Source: Algoriphagus mannitolivorans DSM 15301
GTDB taxonomy: Bacteria; Bacteroidota; Bacteroidia; Cytophagales; Cyclobacteriaceae
Reading direction: 5' to 3'
Length of the DNA stretch: 64,000 nt
Assembly (NCBI RefSeq): GCF_000429425.1
Contig: NZ_AUBV01000001.1
Span: 434,001-498,000, forward strand
The notes under the pieces are model-generated. The model was not told the origin of the DNA. It was given only the letters and a program-made list of their open reading frames with translations, and ran no database searches. Shown here piece by piece: positions 53,701 through 61,138 of this stretch. Made by a program: the position numbers and the translations under genes. The first letter of the stretch is position 1. Each line of letters begins with the position of its first letter.

Positions 53701-55110
53701 AAGTGAAAGGATGGGAATAAACACAATGATGATGATGATCTGTCCAAAAATGGCTGAATGCATCATTTTGGAGGCTCCCTGAAATGAAATCTTATCCCTC
53801 TCGATCCGTCTTTCTTCCTTACTAAGCCCAGCAAACAAAGCTCCGGATTCTGCAAATCGAAAGGCGATGAACTCGACAATAATCACTGCTCCATCGATGA
53901 TGATCCCAAAATCGATCGCTCCCAAACTCATCAGATTGGCATCCACCCCAAAAAGAAACATCATGGATAGGGCGAAAAGTAAACTCAAAGGAATCACGGA
54001 CGCGACTACGAGTCCTGAGCGGAAATTGCCCAACAACAATACCACCACAAATATCACAATCAGACATCCCAGAATAAGATTCTCAGCAATGGTATGGGTA
54101 GTTTTATCGATCAATTCGGAGCGATCCAAAAAGCCATTGATCACAATCCCTTCAGGAAGTGTGGTCTCCATCTCAGCAATTCTTTCTTTTACCGCGTCGA
54201 TGGTTCTTTTTCCATCTGCGCCTTTGAGCATCATAATCTGTCCTAGGACTTTTTCTCCTTCTCCATTGGCGGTAATTGCTCCGAATCGACTCGCTGCCCC
54301 GAATTTGACTTCTGCGATATCCTTGATGTATAGAGGGGTCCCATCCCTTACTTCCAATACAATATTTCCGATGTCCTCCAGATTCTTGACTTGCCCTTCT
54401 CCTCGGATAAAAAAACTTTCATTGGTCTTTTCAATATAGCTTCCTCCAGCGATGGAATTATTGGTCTCCAGAGCAGTGAAAATCTGATGCAAGGACACTC
54501 CCATTCCTTTCAGCCTTTCCGGATTGACTGCCACTTCGTATTGCTTTAGGAATCCACCCCAGGTATTGATTTCGACCACTCCGGGAATTCCCGCCAGCTG
54601 CCGCCTTACCACCCAGTCCTGGATTGTTCTCAAGTCCGTGATGCTATATTGATCTTCATAGCCAGGCTCGACATCGATGATGTATTGGTAAATCTCTCCT
54701 AGACCCGTGGATATCGGCCCCATAAACGGTGTCCCAAAGCCGGCTGGAATCTGAGCTTCCGCAATCTTGAGCCGCTCTGCGATCAGCTGTCTGGGCAGAT
54801 AGGTTCCAAGATCTTCCTCAAAAACAATGGTCACCACCGAAAGACCAAACTTAGAAATGGAGCGGATTTCTACCACACCGGGGAGGTTGGCCATTTCCAG
54901 TTCCACCGGATAGGTGAGGTATTTTTCCACATCCTCTGTAGCGAGATTTCGGGAAGTGGTGATGATCTGCACCTGATTGTTGGTGACATCGGGAACAGCT
55001 CCTATGGGAAGTTGGCTCAGGGAATATACCCCAAATCCAATCCATAGAGCGATAAAAATACCGATGATCAGCTTGTTGGAAATACTCCAATGGATAATCT
55101 TATCGAGCAT
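50785..55110 (-). CDS. CzcA-type heavy-metal RND pump fused to its TolC-like outer-membrane channel
   Basis: 1441 residues. Residues 1 to about 1040 form a complete HME-RND pump with twelve helices; the TM4 proton/metal motif is DFGIIIDGAVIIVE, with both Asp and Glu, as in pumps for divalent cations (Zn/Co/Cd/Ni), unlike Cu/Ag pumps, which have a different motif. From about 1065 to the end (377 residues) runs a TolC/OEP domain (ELPSSLTLEMAMDRAL...). A hydrophobic stretch with a signal-peptidase-like end (LLGLMGIQELQAQ, about 1050-1064) joins the two, so cleavage into pump and channel is possible. The adaptor gene follows with a 4-bp overlap; the two-component system lies upstream. Confidence 0.92.
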   Translation of the reverse strand: MLDKIIHWSISNKLIIGIFIALWIGFGVYSLSQLPIGAVPDVTNNQVQIITTSRNLATEDVEKYLTYPVELEMANLPGVVEIRSISKFGLSVVTIVFEEDLGTYLPRQLIAERLKIAEAQIPAGFGTPFMGPISTGLGEIYQYIIDVEPGYEDQYSITDLRTIQDWVVRRQLAGIPGVVEINTWGGFLKQYEVAVNPERLKGMGVSLHQIFTALETNNSIAGGSYIEKTNESFFIRGEGQVKNLEDIGNIVLEVRDGTPLYIKDIAEVKFGAASRFGAITANGEGEKVLGQIMMLKGADGKRTIDAVKERIAEMETTLPEGIVINGFLDRSELIDKTTHTIAENLILGCLIVIFVVVLLLGNFRSGLVVASVIPLSLLFALSMMFLFGVDANLMSLGAIDFGIIIDGAVIIVEFIAFRFAESGALFAGLSKEERRIERDKISFQGASKMMHSAIFGQIIIIIVFIPILSLSGVEGKMFRPMAEVFSFALIGAMILGLTYVPAVSSLFLKSEAPGPKNVSVRIIRSLNKVYEPVLKFALVHPKTILSVAAALLLSAALLFSRMGAEFVPTLDEGDFVIQPVLKTGTTLSNTVETITQVEKILKEFPEVKQVVTRIGAAEIPTDPMSMEESDVIVTLHPPSEWTTVETKDELADKFKEALEVIPGLDFEFTQPIEMRFNELITGVRADLAIKVFGEDLEVLLKTAQEIEAAIQGVEGAADIILEKVDGLPQMKIEFDRKKIAQFGLNVSDLNEIVETGFAGKVAGTVFEGEKQFDLVVRFDLPYRKDISNLENAAIQLPRGGTVPLSQLAKISYTKGPAKISRDNTQRRVVIGVNVRNRDLQSVVDDVQAIVRDQITIPEGYRVDYGGQFENLQNARNRLMIAVPIALILIFILLYFAFSSTRDALMIYSAIPLSAIGGVAVLWIRDMPFSISAGVGFIALFGIAVLNGIVMIEHFKSMKDKYKDIRQLVLIGAKDRMRPVLLTASAAALGFLPMAISQSAGAEVQRPLASVVVGGLISATLLTLVVLPVLYVLFHQKKEIPSFGKPLGILAVLLGLMGIQELQAQELPSSLTLEMAMDRALQQNVSIQAARKSIDVAEARGKSAWTVDKTEVYYGADRNDIAENGDYNRRIGLRQRFDFPSLYAAQKGALSATTSARMAEVEIRELELKKEVSQSFVKAVYWGDLEKIYSHLDSLYGEFARASRRKFETGETNLLEKLTGESKQKEISLKRLEATQNREIALNQLRLLLNWSGPLVLQPGELNLSQESPGTHPSLAWYQANQDLAENQVKLDRRSLLPDLILDFSQGTNPSPNASVYPAFQAGIGIPLFFGSQSAKIKAGKIYQEQISLESQAFSQELETRRASIQKSLVQNRQVIEFYENEGKTLSEQLLDNASKSYKEGEIDFLQYVQLLENSSSLTLQYLQSKLEYQLNLLEINYLTLP

Positions 55111-55158
55111 TGAGCGGAAGAATTTTTCTCAAAGATGCTCACCAAGCCTTAGGTCTAT

Positions 55159-55186
55159 CTTAATCAATTCTTAAGATTTGCTTAAG
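55159..55186 (-). promoter_or_regulatory. three CTTAA boxes 11 bp apart, probable response-regulator site
   Basis: CTTAA occurs at 55159-55163, 55170-55174 and 55181-55185, each followed by six other bases, so the repeat period is exactly 11 bp. Direct repeats of this period are the normal binding pattern of OmpR/PhoB-family regulators. The site lies 49-76 bp in front of the pump ATG and overlaps the stop codon of the kinase gene. A CATCTTTG (near -7 consensus) at 55130-55137 lies about 20 bp downstream of it. Confidence 0.65.
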
Positions 55187-56573
55187 AAACGGGTTTGGAG
55201 GGAACCCAGAGGGTAAATTTTGAGCCCTTCCCTACCTCACTTTTCCAGGAAATGCGGAGATGGATTTCTTCTGCTAGTTTTTTGACCAAAGCTAAACCCA
55301 GGCCCATTCCCGGAATTCCTTTTCGGTCTTCCGAAGTTTCCCTAAAAAACGGATCAAAGATTTTTTCCTGAACCTCTTCTGAGATCCCCAACCCAAAATC
55401 TTCCACCGCAATGAAAGCTTCATTGTCTTTCTTACCGGTGGAAAGAATTACCTCCTGCCCATCCTGAGAATATTTCAGGGCATTATCTAGCAGGTTGGAA
55501 AGGATTATCCTCAGGGATTTTTCACTGCTCATCACATAAATCGGGGCACCGGAATCAGTATCAAACCTAACTTTCCTGCCCGATTCTTTGGTTTTTTCAT
55601 CCGCAATCTCCTCCAAAAATGTAATCAACTCAATCTCTTCAAACACCAGGCTACTTCCGTTTTCTACCCTTGCCAAGGTGAGCAATTGTTCGATCAAAGA
55701 GGACATCCGGTCGATACTTCCCAAGGCAGTTCGGATTTTTTGTTCGTACTCCTCTTGGGTTCTGGGTTTGCGAATCAGCACTTCCAATGTTCCTCGAAGC
55801 ACAGAAAGGGGTGTTCTCAGCTCATGGGAGGCATCAGAGGTAAATTGCTTTTCCCTTTTCAAAGCTTTTTCCAGCCTTTCCAGAAGTTGATTGATGGAGT
55901 GTGTAAGAGCGATTATTTCTTGATTGGTTTCTCTGGCGCTGACACGTTCATTCAGATTACTTTGGGAGATTTGATTGGTCTGTAGGATGATTTCCCGGAT
56001 GGGTTGAATGCTCCTTCCTGCCAAAAAACGCATCGTAAAAAAAAGAACCATCAAAGTCAGCGGGTAAAGCAAAAGAAGAATATTCCTGAGATTATCCAGC
56101 AGGTTTCTCGCATCTTCAAAAGACTGAGCTACCAGTAAATACCCTTCATTATTTCCTCCATTGGTCAGTAAAATCTGCATTTGCCTCACTTCTTCAGCTC
56201 CCAATTTCAGGGTCCAACCCGTTCCGGAATTCGCCCGTTCCGGATAAAAACCCAAATGGTTTTCCCGAAGATTCGGGGATCGGTCCATGGATTTGCCCTG
56301 CATATCGACGATTTCGATAAATATCGGCTTGAGCTGAATCTGGGTGTGCTCTTCCTCTTCCCATTCGTCCTTATGAAGGAACCGGATTTGTCCATTGACC
56401 AAAAAAATCTGCCCCTTGTGCTTGGCGAGTTCCAGCTCGAGTTCCTGATCAATCCTACGTGTGACCGTTATATTTACCACCAAATAGATCAATCCAAAAA
56501 CCAGCAATACCAGCAAAGCTGTAACGGCTGTCAGTCTGCGTGCCAAAATGATTTTAAAGGAGCGCTGATTCAT
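55182..56573 (-). CDS. sensor histidine kinase (CusS-like)
   Basis: 463 residues. Two membrane helices (about 10-33 and 155-178) flank a periplasmic domain of about 120 residues, then HAMP (SIQPIREIILQTNQISQSNLNERV), dimerisation helix with phospho-His in SDASHELRTPLSVLRG (near residue 250), and ATPase domain (NLLDNALKYS, VEDFGLGIS, GMGLGLALVKKLAEE). The gene overlaps the regulator gene by 4 bp and precedes the metal pump, so it probably senses the pumped metal in the periplasm. No clear Met/His cluster names the metal. Confidence 0.93.
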   Translation of the reverse strand: MNQRSFKIILARRLTAVTALLVLLVFGLIYLVVNITVTRRIDQELELELAKHKGQIFLVNGQIRFLHKDEWEEEEHTQIQLKPIFIEIVDMQGKSMDRSPNLRENHLGFYPERANSGTGWTLKLGAEEVRQMQILLTNGGNNEGYLLVAQSFEDARNLLDNLRNILLLLYPLTLMVLFFTMRFLAGRSIQPIREIILQTNQISQSNLNERVSARETNQEIIALTHSINQLLERLEKALKREKQFTSDASHELRTPLSVLRGTLEVLIRKPRTQEEYEQKIRTALGSIDRMSSLIEQLLTLARVENGSSLVFEEIELITFLEEIADEKTKESGRKVRFDTDSGAPIYVMSSEKSLRIILSNLLDNALKYSQDGQEVILSTGKKDNEAFIAVEDFGLGISEEVQEKIFDPFFRETSEDRKGIPGMGLGLALVKKLAEEIHLRISWKSEVGKGSKFTLWVPSKPVS

Positions 56574-57235
56574 TCTTTTGCCATATAACCCACACCCCGA
56601 ATGGTATGGATAAAATCATCTTCCTTGGTCAAATCAAGCTTCTTCCGCAAGGAATTGATGAATACATCAATCACTCCGGTATTGTATTCAAAATGAATAT
56701 CCCAAACGCTTTCGATAATTCGGGTGCGCCGACAAACCTGGTTTTTATTTCTCAGCAAATACTCCAGCAAGGCAAATTCTTTCTGAGTAAGCTGTATCTC
56801 TTTTTCTCCTTTGAATACCTGAAATTTCTCCGGAAACATGGTAATCTCACCGAGTGTAAGCTTTTGTTCCGGGTTTTTACGTGCTCTCAGCTGCACTTGA
56901 ATCCGGGCTAATAGCTCCTCAAACTGGAAAGGTTTTTTGATGTAATCATTGGCGCCACTTTGGAGTCCAAAAACGGTCTCATCCAAAGTGTCCTTTGCCG
57001 TGAGAAATATAATAGGGGTCTGCGAAAATCCCTTTCGGAACTGACGGGTAAGCTCAATTCCACTGATTCCCGGCAACATCCAATCCAGCAAAAGTAGATC
57101 ATAATCTCCGGAGAGCGCGAGGTCAAGCCCGGTTTTACCATTGTCTGCCACGTCCACGGCAAAGTTTTCCTCCTCAAGACCTTGTTTGAGAAAACTGGAA
57201 ATTCCGGGTTCGTCTTCGACTATTAGGATGCGCAT
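56570..57235 (-). CDS. OmpR-family response regulator (CusR-like)
   Basis: 221 residues. Receiver domain with phosphoacceptor D51 (LLLLDWMLPG) and conserved Lys near 101 (YIKKPF), then a winged-helix DNA-binding domain (LTLGEITMFPEKFQVFKGEKEIQLTQKEFALLEYLLRNKNQVCRRTRIIESVW..TGVIDVFINSLRKKL). OmpR-type regulators bind direct repeats 11 bp apart; exactly such repeats lie in front of the pump gene. First gene of the run regulator, kinase, pump, adaptor. Confidence 0.94.
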   Translation of the reverse strand: MRILIVEDEPGISSFLKQGLEEENFAVDVADNGKTGLDLALSGDYDLLLLDWMLPGISGIELTRQFRKGFSQTPIIFLTAKDTLDETVFGLQSGANDYIKKPFQFEELLARIQVQLRARKNPEQKLTLGEITMFPEKFQVFKGEKEIQLTQKEFALLEYLLRNKNQVCRRTRIIESVWDIHFEYNTGVIDVFINSLRKKLDLTKEDDFIHTIRGVGYMAKE

Positions 57236-57282
57236 CTAAAAGCAAATGAACGGGATTCTATCCTTTTCTGAAAAAGTGTATT

Positions 57283-57298
57283 CTTATTTTTTTCTTAA
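57283..57298 (-). promoter_or_regulatory. possible pair of CTTA boxes in front of the regulator gene
   Basis: CTTAT (57283-57287) and CTTAA (57294-57298) are 11 bp apart, the same period as the boxes before the pump gene, and would allow autoregulation. They overlap the T-rich tail of the terminator behind the PepSY gene, so chance is a real alternative. Confidence 0.3.
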
Positions 57299-57327
57299 AA
57301 AAATAGCCTCCCGATCATTCGGAAGGC
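57295..57327 (-). terminator. terminator of the PepSY-domain gene
   Basis: On the minus strand GCCTTCCGA, loop ATGA, TCGGGAGGC (one wobble pair) is followed by TATTTTTTTAAG, 8 bp behind the stop at 57335. It separates the PepSY gene from the two-component system. Confidence 0.8.
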
Positions 57328-57334
57328 CAGATTT

Positions 57335-58567
57335 TTATGCCAATTGAGCTTCTTTCGATTTGGAGGAAGCTTTTCGTGAGGACTTCTTTTTCTTTCGCTT
57401 GTTCCACCAGATCAATGTTCCTGTGATAGGAAGTGAGGTTGCAATCAAACAGCCCAAAAACCAAAGGAATTTGGTGAACTGCCCAAAAATCTCCCCAGTA
57501 TGAAGTGCCTTGACAGAGCGCCCGATCTGCTGCCGAACCGGCAAATCCGAAAACAACTTGGCTTCTTTGACATTTAACATGAGCGGTTCCAAGGTCAGCT
57601 GATCTGAACCTGCTCTGGCAAAAAAGCCAGTTCTGGACTTACTAACGCCGATATCTCCTCCCGGCTCAGCGGGTAAAGAAATTCGGGTATTACCGGGATA
57701 ATTCAATTCCAAATTGCTGAAGGCCAAGACCTGATCCAGAGAAATCGGACGGGAAGGCATAGGAATCGGCTCATTTTCAACCTCTTCTTCGATTTTATTC
57801 CCTTCCTTTTCGGTTTTATTTCCCTCCGCAACAGGAGCTTGGTAAATATCCCAGGTCTTCTGCCAGCCTTCCCGGTACCATTGGTAGGACCAAAACGGGC
57901 CTGTCGCTGCCATGATGAATAAGGCAATCAGAGAATAAAATGCAAGCGTATTGTGGAGGTCATGGTTGACTCGCTTCCAGTTGCCGGACCATTTTATTTT
58001 CAGTCCCTGCTTCCAGTTTTTGACCTTTTGAGGAAACCAAATCACCAATCCGGTGATGACTCCCAAAAGGAAAAGTAAGGTAGCCACACCATTGATAAAT
58101 CTTCCCAAATCGCGATTGCCCATACTATCCAATATCGGCTCTTCGATTTTGTCCAAGAGTAGCCATCTGTGCAGGGAAAACATATAGCCCATAAACTCCT
58201 CCGTGGACGTCTTTTCGGAATTATTTGCGAGGATCTCTGAGGTGTAAGGATTGACAAAATAAGTCACGGGTCTCTCTTCCCCCTCTTTCTTGATATTAAA
58301 TTGGACTGTTCGGTCAGCGCCTTGGTACACCGACACCCCGACAACCTCGCCCTGAAGGCTTGCTTCCACACTCGACTTCAACTCGTCCAAAGACTTTCTT
58401 TCGCCTGAAGGTGTCACAAAATATCGCTCCGAATCCGCTGCTTCACGGATTTCAGTATTGTACACGTAGATCGTACCACTGAGACATACGGCGATCACAA
58501 TCAAGCCGCTGATCAGGCCAGCGTAAAGGTGAATGTCATTAAAAAACTTTCTTACGGACTTCCACAT
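57335..58567 (-). CDS. PepSY-associated membrane protein
   Basis: 410 residues. Four membrane helices (about 13-37, 155-178, 205-225, 362-385). PepSY domains in the outer parts: GVSVYQGADRTVQFNIKKEGEERPVTYFVNPYTSEIL and ISLPAEPGGDIGVSK...; the middle has a hydrophilic stretch rich in Glu (NKTEKEGNKIEEEVENEP). The C-terminus is Lys/Arg/Ser-rich (KKKKSSRKASSKSKE). Several His residues sit near the helices (FMGYMFSLHRWLL, VNHDLHNTLAF, VKALHTGEIFGQF), the pattern of PepSY_TM ferric-siderophore/flavin reductase-like proteins. Iron link is inferred. Upstream, a Fur-box-like palindrome overlaps the promoter. Confidence 0.88.
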   Translation of the reverse strand: MWKSVRKFFNDIHLYAGLISGLIVIAVCLSGTIYVYNTEIREAADSERYFVTPSGERKSLDELKSSVEASLQGEVVGVSVYQGADRTVQFNIKKEGEERPVTYFVNPYTSEILANNSEKTSTEEFMGYMFSLHRWLLLDKIEEPILDSMGNRDLGRFINGVATLLFLLGVITGLVIWFPQKVKNWKQGLKIKWSGNWKRVNHDLHNTLAFYSLIALFIMAATGPFWSYQWYREGWQKTWDIYQAPVAEGNKTEKEGNKIEEEVENEPIPMPSRPISLDQVLAFSNLELNYPGNTRISLPAEPGGDIGVSKSRTGFFARAGSDQLTLEPLMLNVKEAKLFSDLPVRQQIGRSVKALHTGEIFGQFTKFLWFLGCLIATSLPITGTLIWWNKRKKKKSSRKASSKSKEAQLA

Positions 58568-58598
58568 AGTCTAATTAGGTTTTTGGAATGAGGAAGAG

Positions 58599-58639
58599 CA
58601 AAAGTAGGAATCAAATTCTTTATTTGGAATTAGTCTAAA
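58599..58639 (-). promoter_or_regulatory. promoter with Fur-box-like palindrome before the PepSY gene
   Basis: On the minus strand TACTTTTG (58599-58606) is a -7 element 32 bp before the ATG at 58567. An imperfect palindrome TTTGGA-N5-TCTAAA (58623-58639, plus strand) covers the -33 region, where no TTG is seen. It resembles iron-repressor sites of Bacteroidota in general shape; one base breaks the symmetry. Confidence 0.45.
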
Positions 58640-58744
58640 AAAAAATTTAAAATAAATACACCTGCTTTTGGAAGAACTGATCAATCAAATTCTTTTCAGA
58701 AGGAAAAATTCTTCCTTACTTACCTTTTCATTCCAAATTCCCAT

Positions 58745-59518
58745 ATGAAATCCTTCCCCTATTTATTGGCTTTTTCGCTTCTGATTTTATTTTCCTGCAC
58801 TACCAAAAACTCCGAGCCAGATCCGAGATTGAATCAACCGGAAGAATTCAAAAAACTTTTGGATGCCCATGGACACTGGAAAAAATGGGTGGATGCCAAA
58901 TCCTTTACATTCAATATGGTTCATGAGACCAATTTGGCTTGGGAAAATCACTACATCGATCTGGTCGGTAGAAAAGTAAGGATTGATGCGGACAACTGGC
59001 AGATCGGGAATGACGGTGAAAAAGTCTGGATCAGCCCTAACAGACAGGCTTTTGAAGGGCAGTCGGTCAGATTTTACCACAACCTCTATTTTTACTTTTA
59101 CAGCATTCCTTACATTTTCACCGACCCGGGAGTGAATGTTCAGAAAACTGAACCTAAAATGCTGAATGGGATTTCTTATGAAGCCTTTGAGGTGAGTTTT
59201 GACGCTGGCGTCGGAGATAGCTCAGGAGATAAGTATGTTATGCTGGTAGATCCAGAATCAGGAAGACTTGCCTGGGTACTGTACTCAGTGACTTTTTTCA
59301 ATAAGGAAAACACCAAAATGAATGCTCTGAAATACGAGGATTACCGAGATGCTGATGGATTGGTCTTTCCACGAGTGATGACAGGATACGCATTGGAAAA
59401 TGACTCCACACAAAACATCCGATATCAGGTAAGCTTTACCGGCCCTCTTTTAGTCAATGAAGAAATGGATCAAAAACTCTTCGAAATGCCCAAAGAAAAG
59501 GCCGTGGTAGCAAATTAA
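58745..59518 (+). CDS. DUF6503-like lipoprotein
   Basis: 257 residues. Signal peptide with lipobox (LLILFSC). The rest is a beta-rich LolA/DUF6503-like protein: HGHWKKWVDAKSFTFNMVHETNLAWENHYIDLVGRKVRIDADNWQIGNDGEKVWISPN..., ISYEAFEVSFDAGVGDSSGDKYVMLVDPESGRLAWVLY, and FPRVMTGYALENDS. The long half-barrel could bind a lipid or other hydrophobic substance; not proven. It converges with the transglutaminase gene (2 bp between stops), with no terminator visible between them. Confidence 0.8.
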   Translation: MKSFPYLLAFSLLILFSCTTKNSEPDPRLNQPEEFKKLLDAHGHWKKWVDAKSFTFNMVHETNLAWENHYIDLVGRKVRIDADNWQIGNDGEKVWISPNRQAFEGQSVRFYHNLYFYFYSIPYIFTDPGVNVQKTEPKMLNGISYEAFEVSFDAGVGDSSGDKYVMLVDPESGRLAWVLYSVTFFNKENTKMNALKYEDYRDADGLVFPRVMTGYALENDSTQNIRYQVSFTGPLLVNEEMDQKLFEMPKEKAVVAN

Positions 59519-59520
59519 GC

Positions 59521-60384
59521 TTAGTGCTTTTTGTGCAAAAGCTTGATATCCACCCTTGCCTGAAGTTGGGACTCGGCGTGACCTGAAAAGGTCCCCTGAA
59601 CAGGCAAGGTCTTATGAGGCTCCGGATGAACAGCTAACGGAATATGCAGATGATCCGTGAAAAGCCCCAAGCTCGGATCCAAACCTATCCACCCTGCACC
59701 CGGAAGGAATACCTCTATCCAGCCATGCAACTCATGCCCTTCCTCCAATTCGGGGTTGAAGGCGTAGCCACTGACAAACCGCGTGGCCAGGCCGAGATCT
59801 CGAAGCATCTGCATCTGCATAAAAGCTAAATCCCTGCAAGAGCCTGTTTTTGCCTGAAAAGTATGCTGAGGCTCCCAGAAGTTCTCCTCATTCCTAACCT
59901 GATGAGACCAGCCCTTGTGGATGTCCCGCGTAAGATTGACCAGAAAATCCACCAGCCCTTTAGATTCCTTTTTGATATCCAGGAGGAAATCCATGAACTG
60001 AAAATCTTCAGAATCGGTCAAAAAGGGAATTAGAAACGATGTATTTTCCTCATAGGAAAACTGGAAAAAAGGATCGTTCCAGCCCCGATCTTCAAATCCC
60101 TTGTCTAGGATAAATCCAAATGGATTGAACTCTCTGAGTTTGAAAATCCACTCCGAGGAGATTTCCAGAGACTCGGAATCCCCTTCAAACCAGCATTGGC
60201 AATACCAATTTCCAGCAAGATCCTGTCGGAAATTCTGCCCCACAGGGAACGGTAAAATATCAAACTTCTGATGCTCCACCCGAAAGTAAGGCCGGTGCTG
60301 GGGCTGAAGATACAGCTTGTGCACCCCGATATTCACGGGGCTAGAATAGGAATATAGAGTATGATGCCTGACCTGAATTAGCAT
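59521..60384 (-). CDS. transglutaminase-like protein of the Anbu operon
   Basis: 287 residues. A cysteine-peptidase-type transglutaminase core: catalytic Cys in QAKTGSCRDLAFMQMQMLRDLG, His in HELHGWIEVFLPGAGWIGLDP, followed by Asp. An N-terminal bacterial beta domain precedes it (LIQVRHHTLYSYSSPVNIGVHKLYLQPQHRPYFRVEHQKF). Proteins of this kind (SCO4226/YebA-type) are repeatedly found next to alpha-E and circularly permuted ATP-grasp genes. It may hydrolyse or transfer peptide bonds on the ligase product. Last gene of the four-gene unit; 2 bp behind the Anbu gene. Confidence 0.92.
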   Translation of the reverse strand: MLIQVRHHTLYSYSSPVNIGVHKLYLQPQHRPYFRVEHQKFDILPFPVGQNFRQDLAGNWYCQCWFEGDSESLEISSEWIFKLREFNPFGFILDKGFEDRGWNDPFFQFSYEENTSFLIPFLTDSEDFQFMDFLLDIKKESKGLVDFLVNLTRDIHKGWSHQVRNEENFWEPQHTFQAKTGSCRDLAFMQMQMLRDLGLATRFVSGYAFNPELEEGHELHGWIEVFLPGAGWIGLDPSLGLFTDHLHIPLAVHPEPHKTLPVQGTFSGHAESQLQARVDIKLLHKKH

Positions 60385-60386
60385 AA

Positions 60387-61130
60387 TCAGGTATTTTCCA
60401 TCAAAGTCTCCAAGTCTTCAAAAGCACTGCTGAGTACTTGGGAAGGCAATTCTGCGATGGCATTTTTGAGACGGTTGTTCCAGAAATTCGAGATGTGCTC
60501 TAGCTCCTTTTGCTCAAACCTTTTCTCTTTGGTAAAATATTCTCCATCCTTCAATACTACCGTATCAATGGGGAAATCCACATCATTGGCAGAAATCCGC
60601 GTGGCATCAAAGGCCAAAAAGGCACATTTCAGCGCATAATCCAGGGAATCATCATAATGCAGAGATCTTTTCAACACCGGATGTCCGAAACCGGTATTGC
60701 CGATGATCACAAAAGGGGTTCCTTTTCGGATTTCGATCCAGTTGCCCTGGGGATAGAGCAAATACAATTTAGGCTCTGCATCATCTTCCAACTGGCCTCC
60801 GATGATGGAAAACAAATTGAATTGAAATCCTGCTTCCTCCAAAAAGACCTTATCTTCCTTGGCTACTACTTTTACCTGATTGCCAAACTCATTGACAGCC
60901 TGGTACATTTTGGTAAACTTATCATCCTTCTGGTCGATCACTTCTGAAAAATAGGTGATCGCTTTGTCCCGGACGGATCTGAGTCCAGAGGTCATGATGA
61001 AAAAGGAATGCTTTTTCTTGTTGACGGTGAATACTTTTTTGGAGGAAGTAGTCTCATTTCCGGAGGTGATCCGGGTGTCTGAGAGGCCTACCAATCCGCT
61101 TTTGGTTTTGATGCCGAGGCAAAAGGTCAT
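60387..61130 (-). CDS. Anbu-type proteasome-like peptidase
   Basis: 247 residues. The start MTFCLGIKTKSGLVGLSDTRITSG leaves, after removal of Met, an N-terminal Thr nucleophile with Asp at position 17 and Lys at 30/31, the Ntn-hydrolase layout of proteasome beta subunits and HslV. Its length (about 245) and the C-terminal extension (SYDALKCAFLAFDATRISANDVDFPIDTVVLKDGEYF) match Anbu, the bacterial relative that forms helical or ring assemblies. No ATPase partner is encoded next to it. Substrate unknown. It sits between the alpha-E gene (8 bp) and the transglutaminase gene (2 bp). Confidence 0.92.
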   Translation of the reverse strand: MTFCLGIKTKSGLVGLSDTRITSGNETTSSKKVFTVNKKKHSFFIMTSGLRSVRDKAITYFSEVIDQKDDKFTKMYQAVNEFGNQVKVVAKEDKVFLEEAGFQFNLFSIIGGQLEDDAEPKLYLLYPQGNWIEIRKGTPFVIIGNTGFGHPVLKRSLHYDDSLDYALKCAFLAFDATRISANDVDFPIDTVVLKDGEYFTKEKRFEQKELEHISNFWNNRLKNAIAELPSQVLSSAFEDLETLMENT

Positions 61131-61138
61131 GATTTTAC

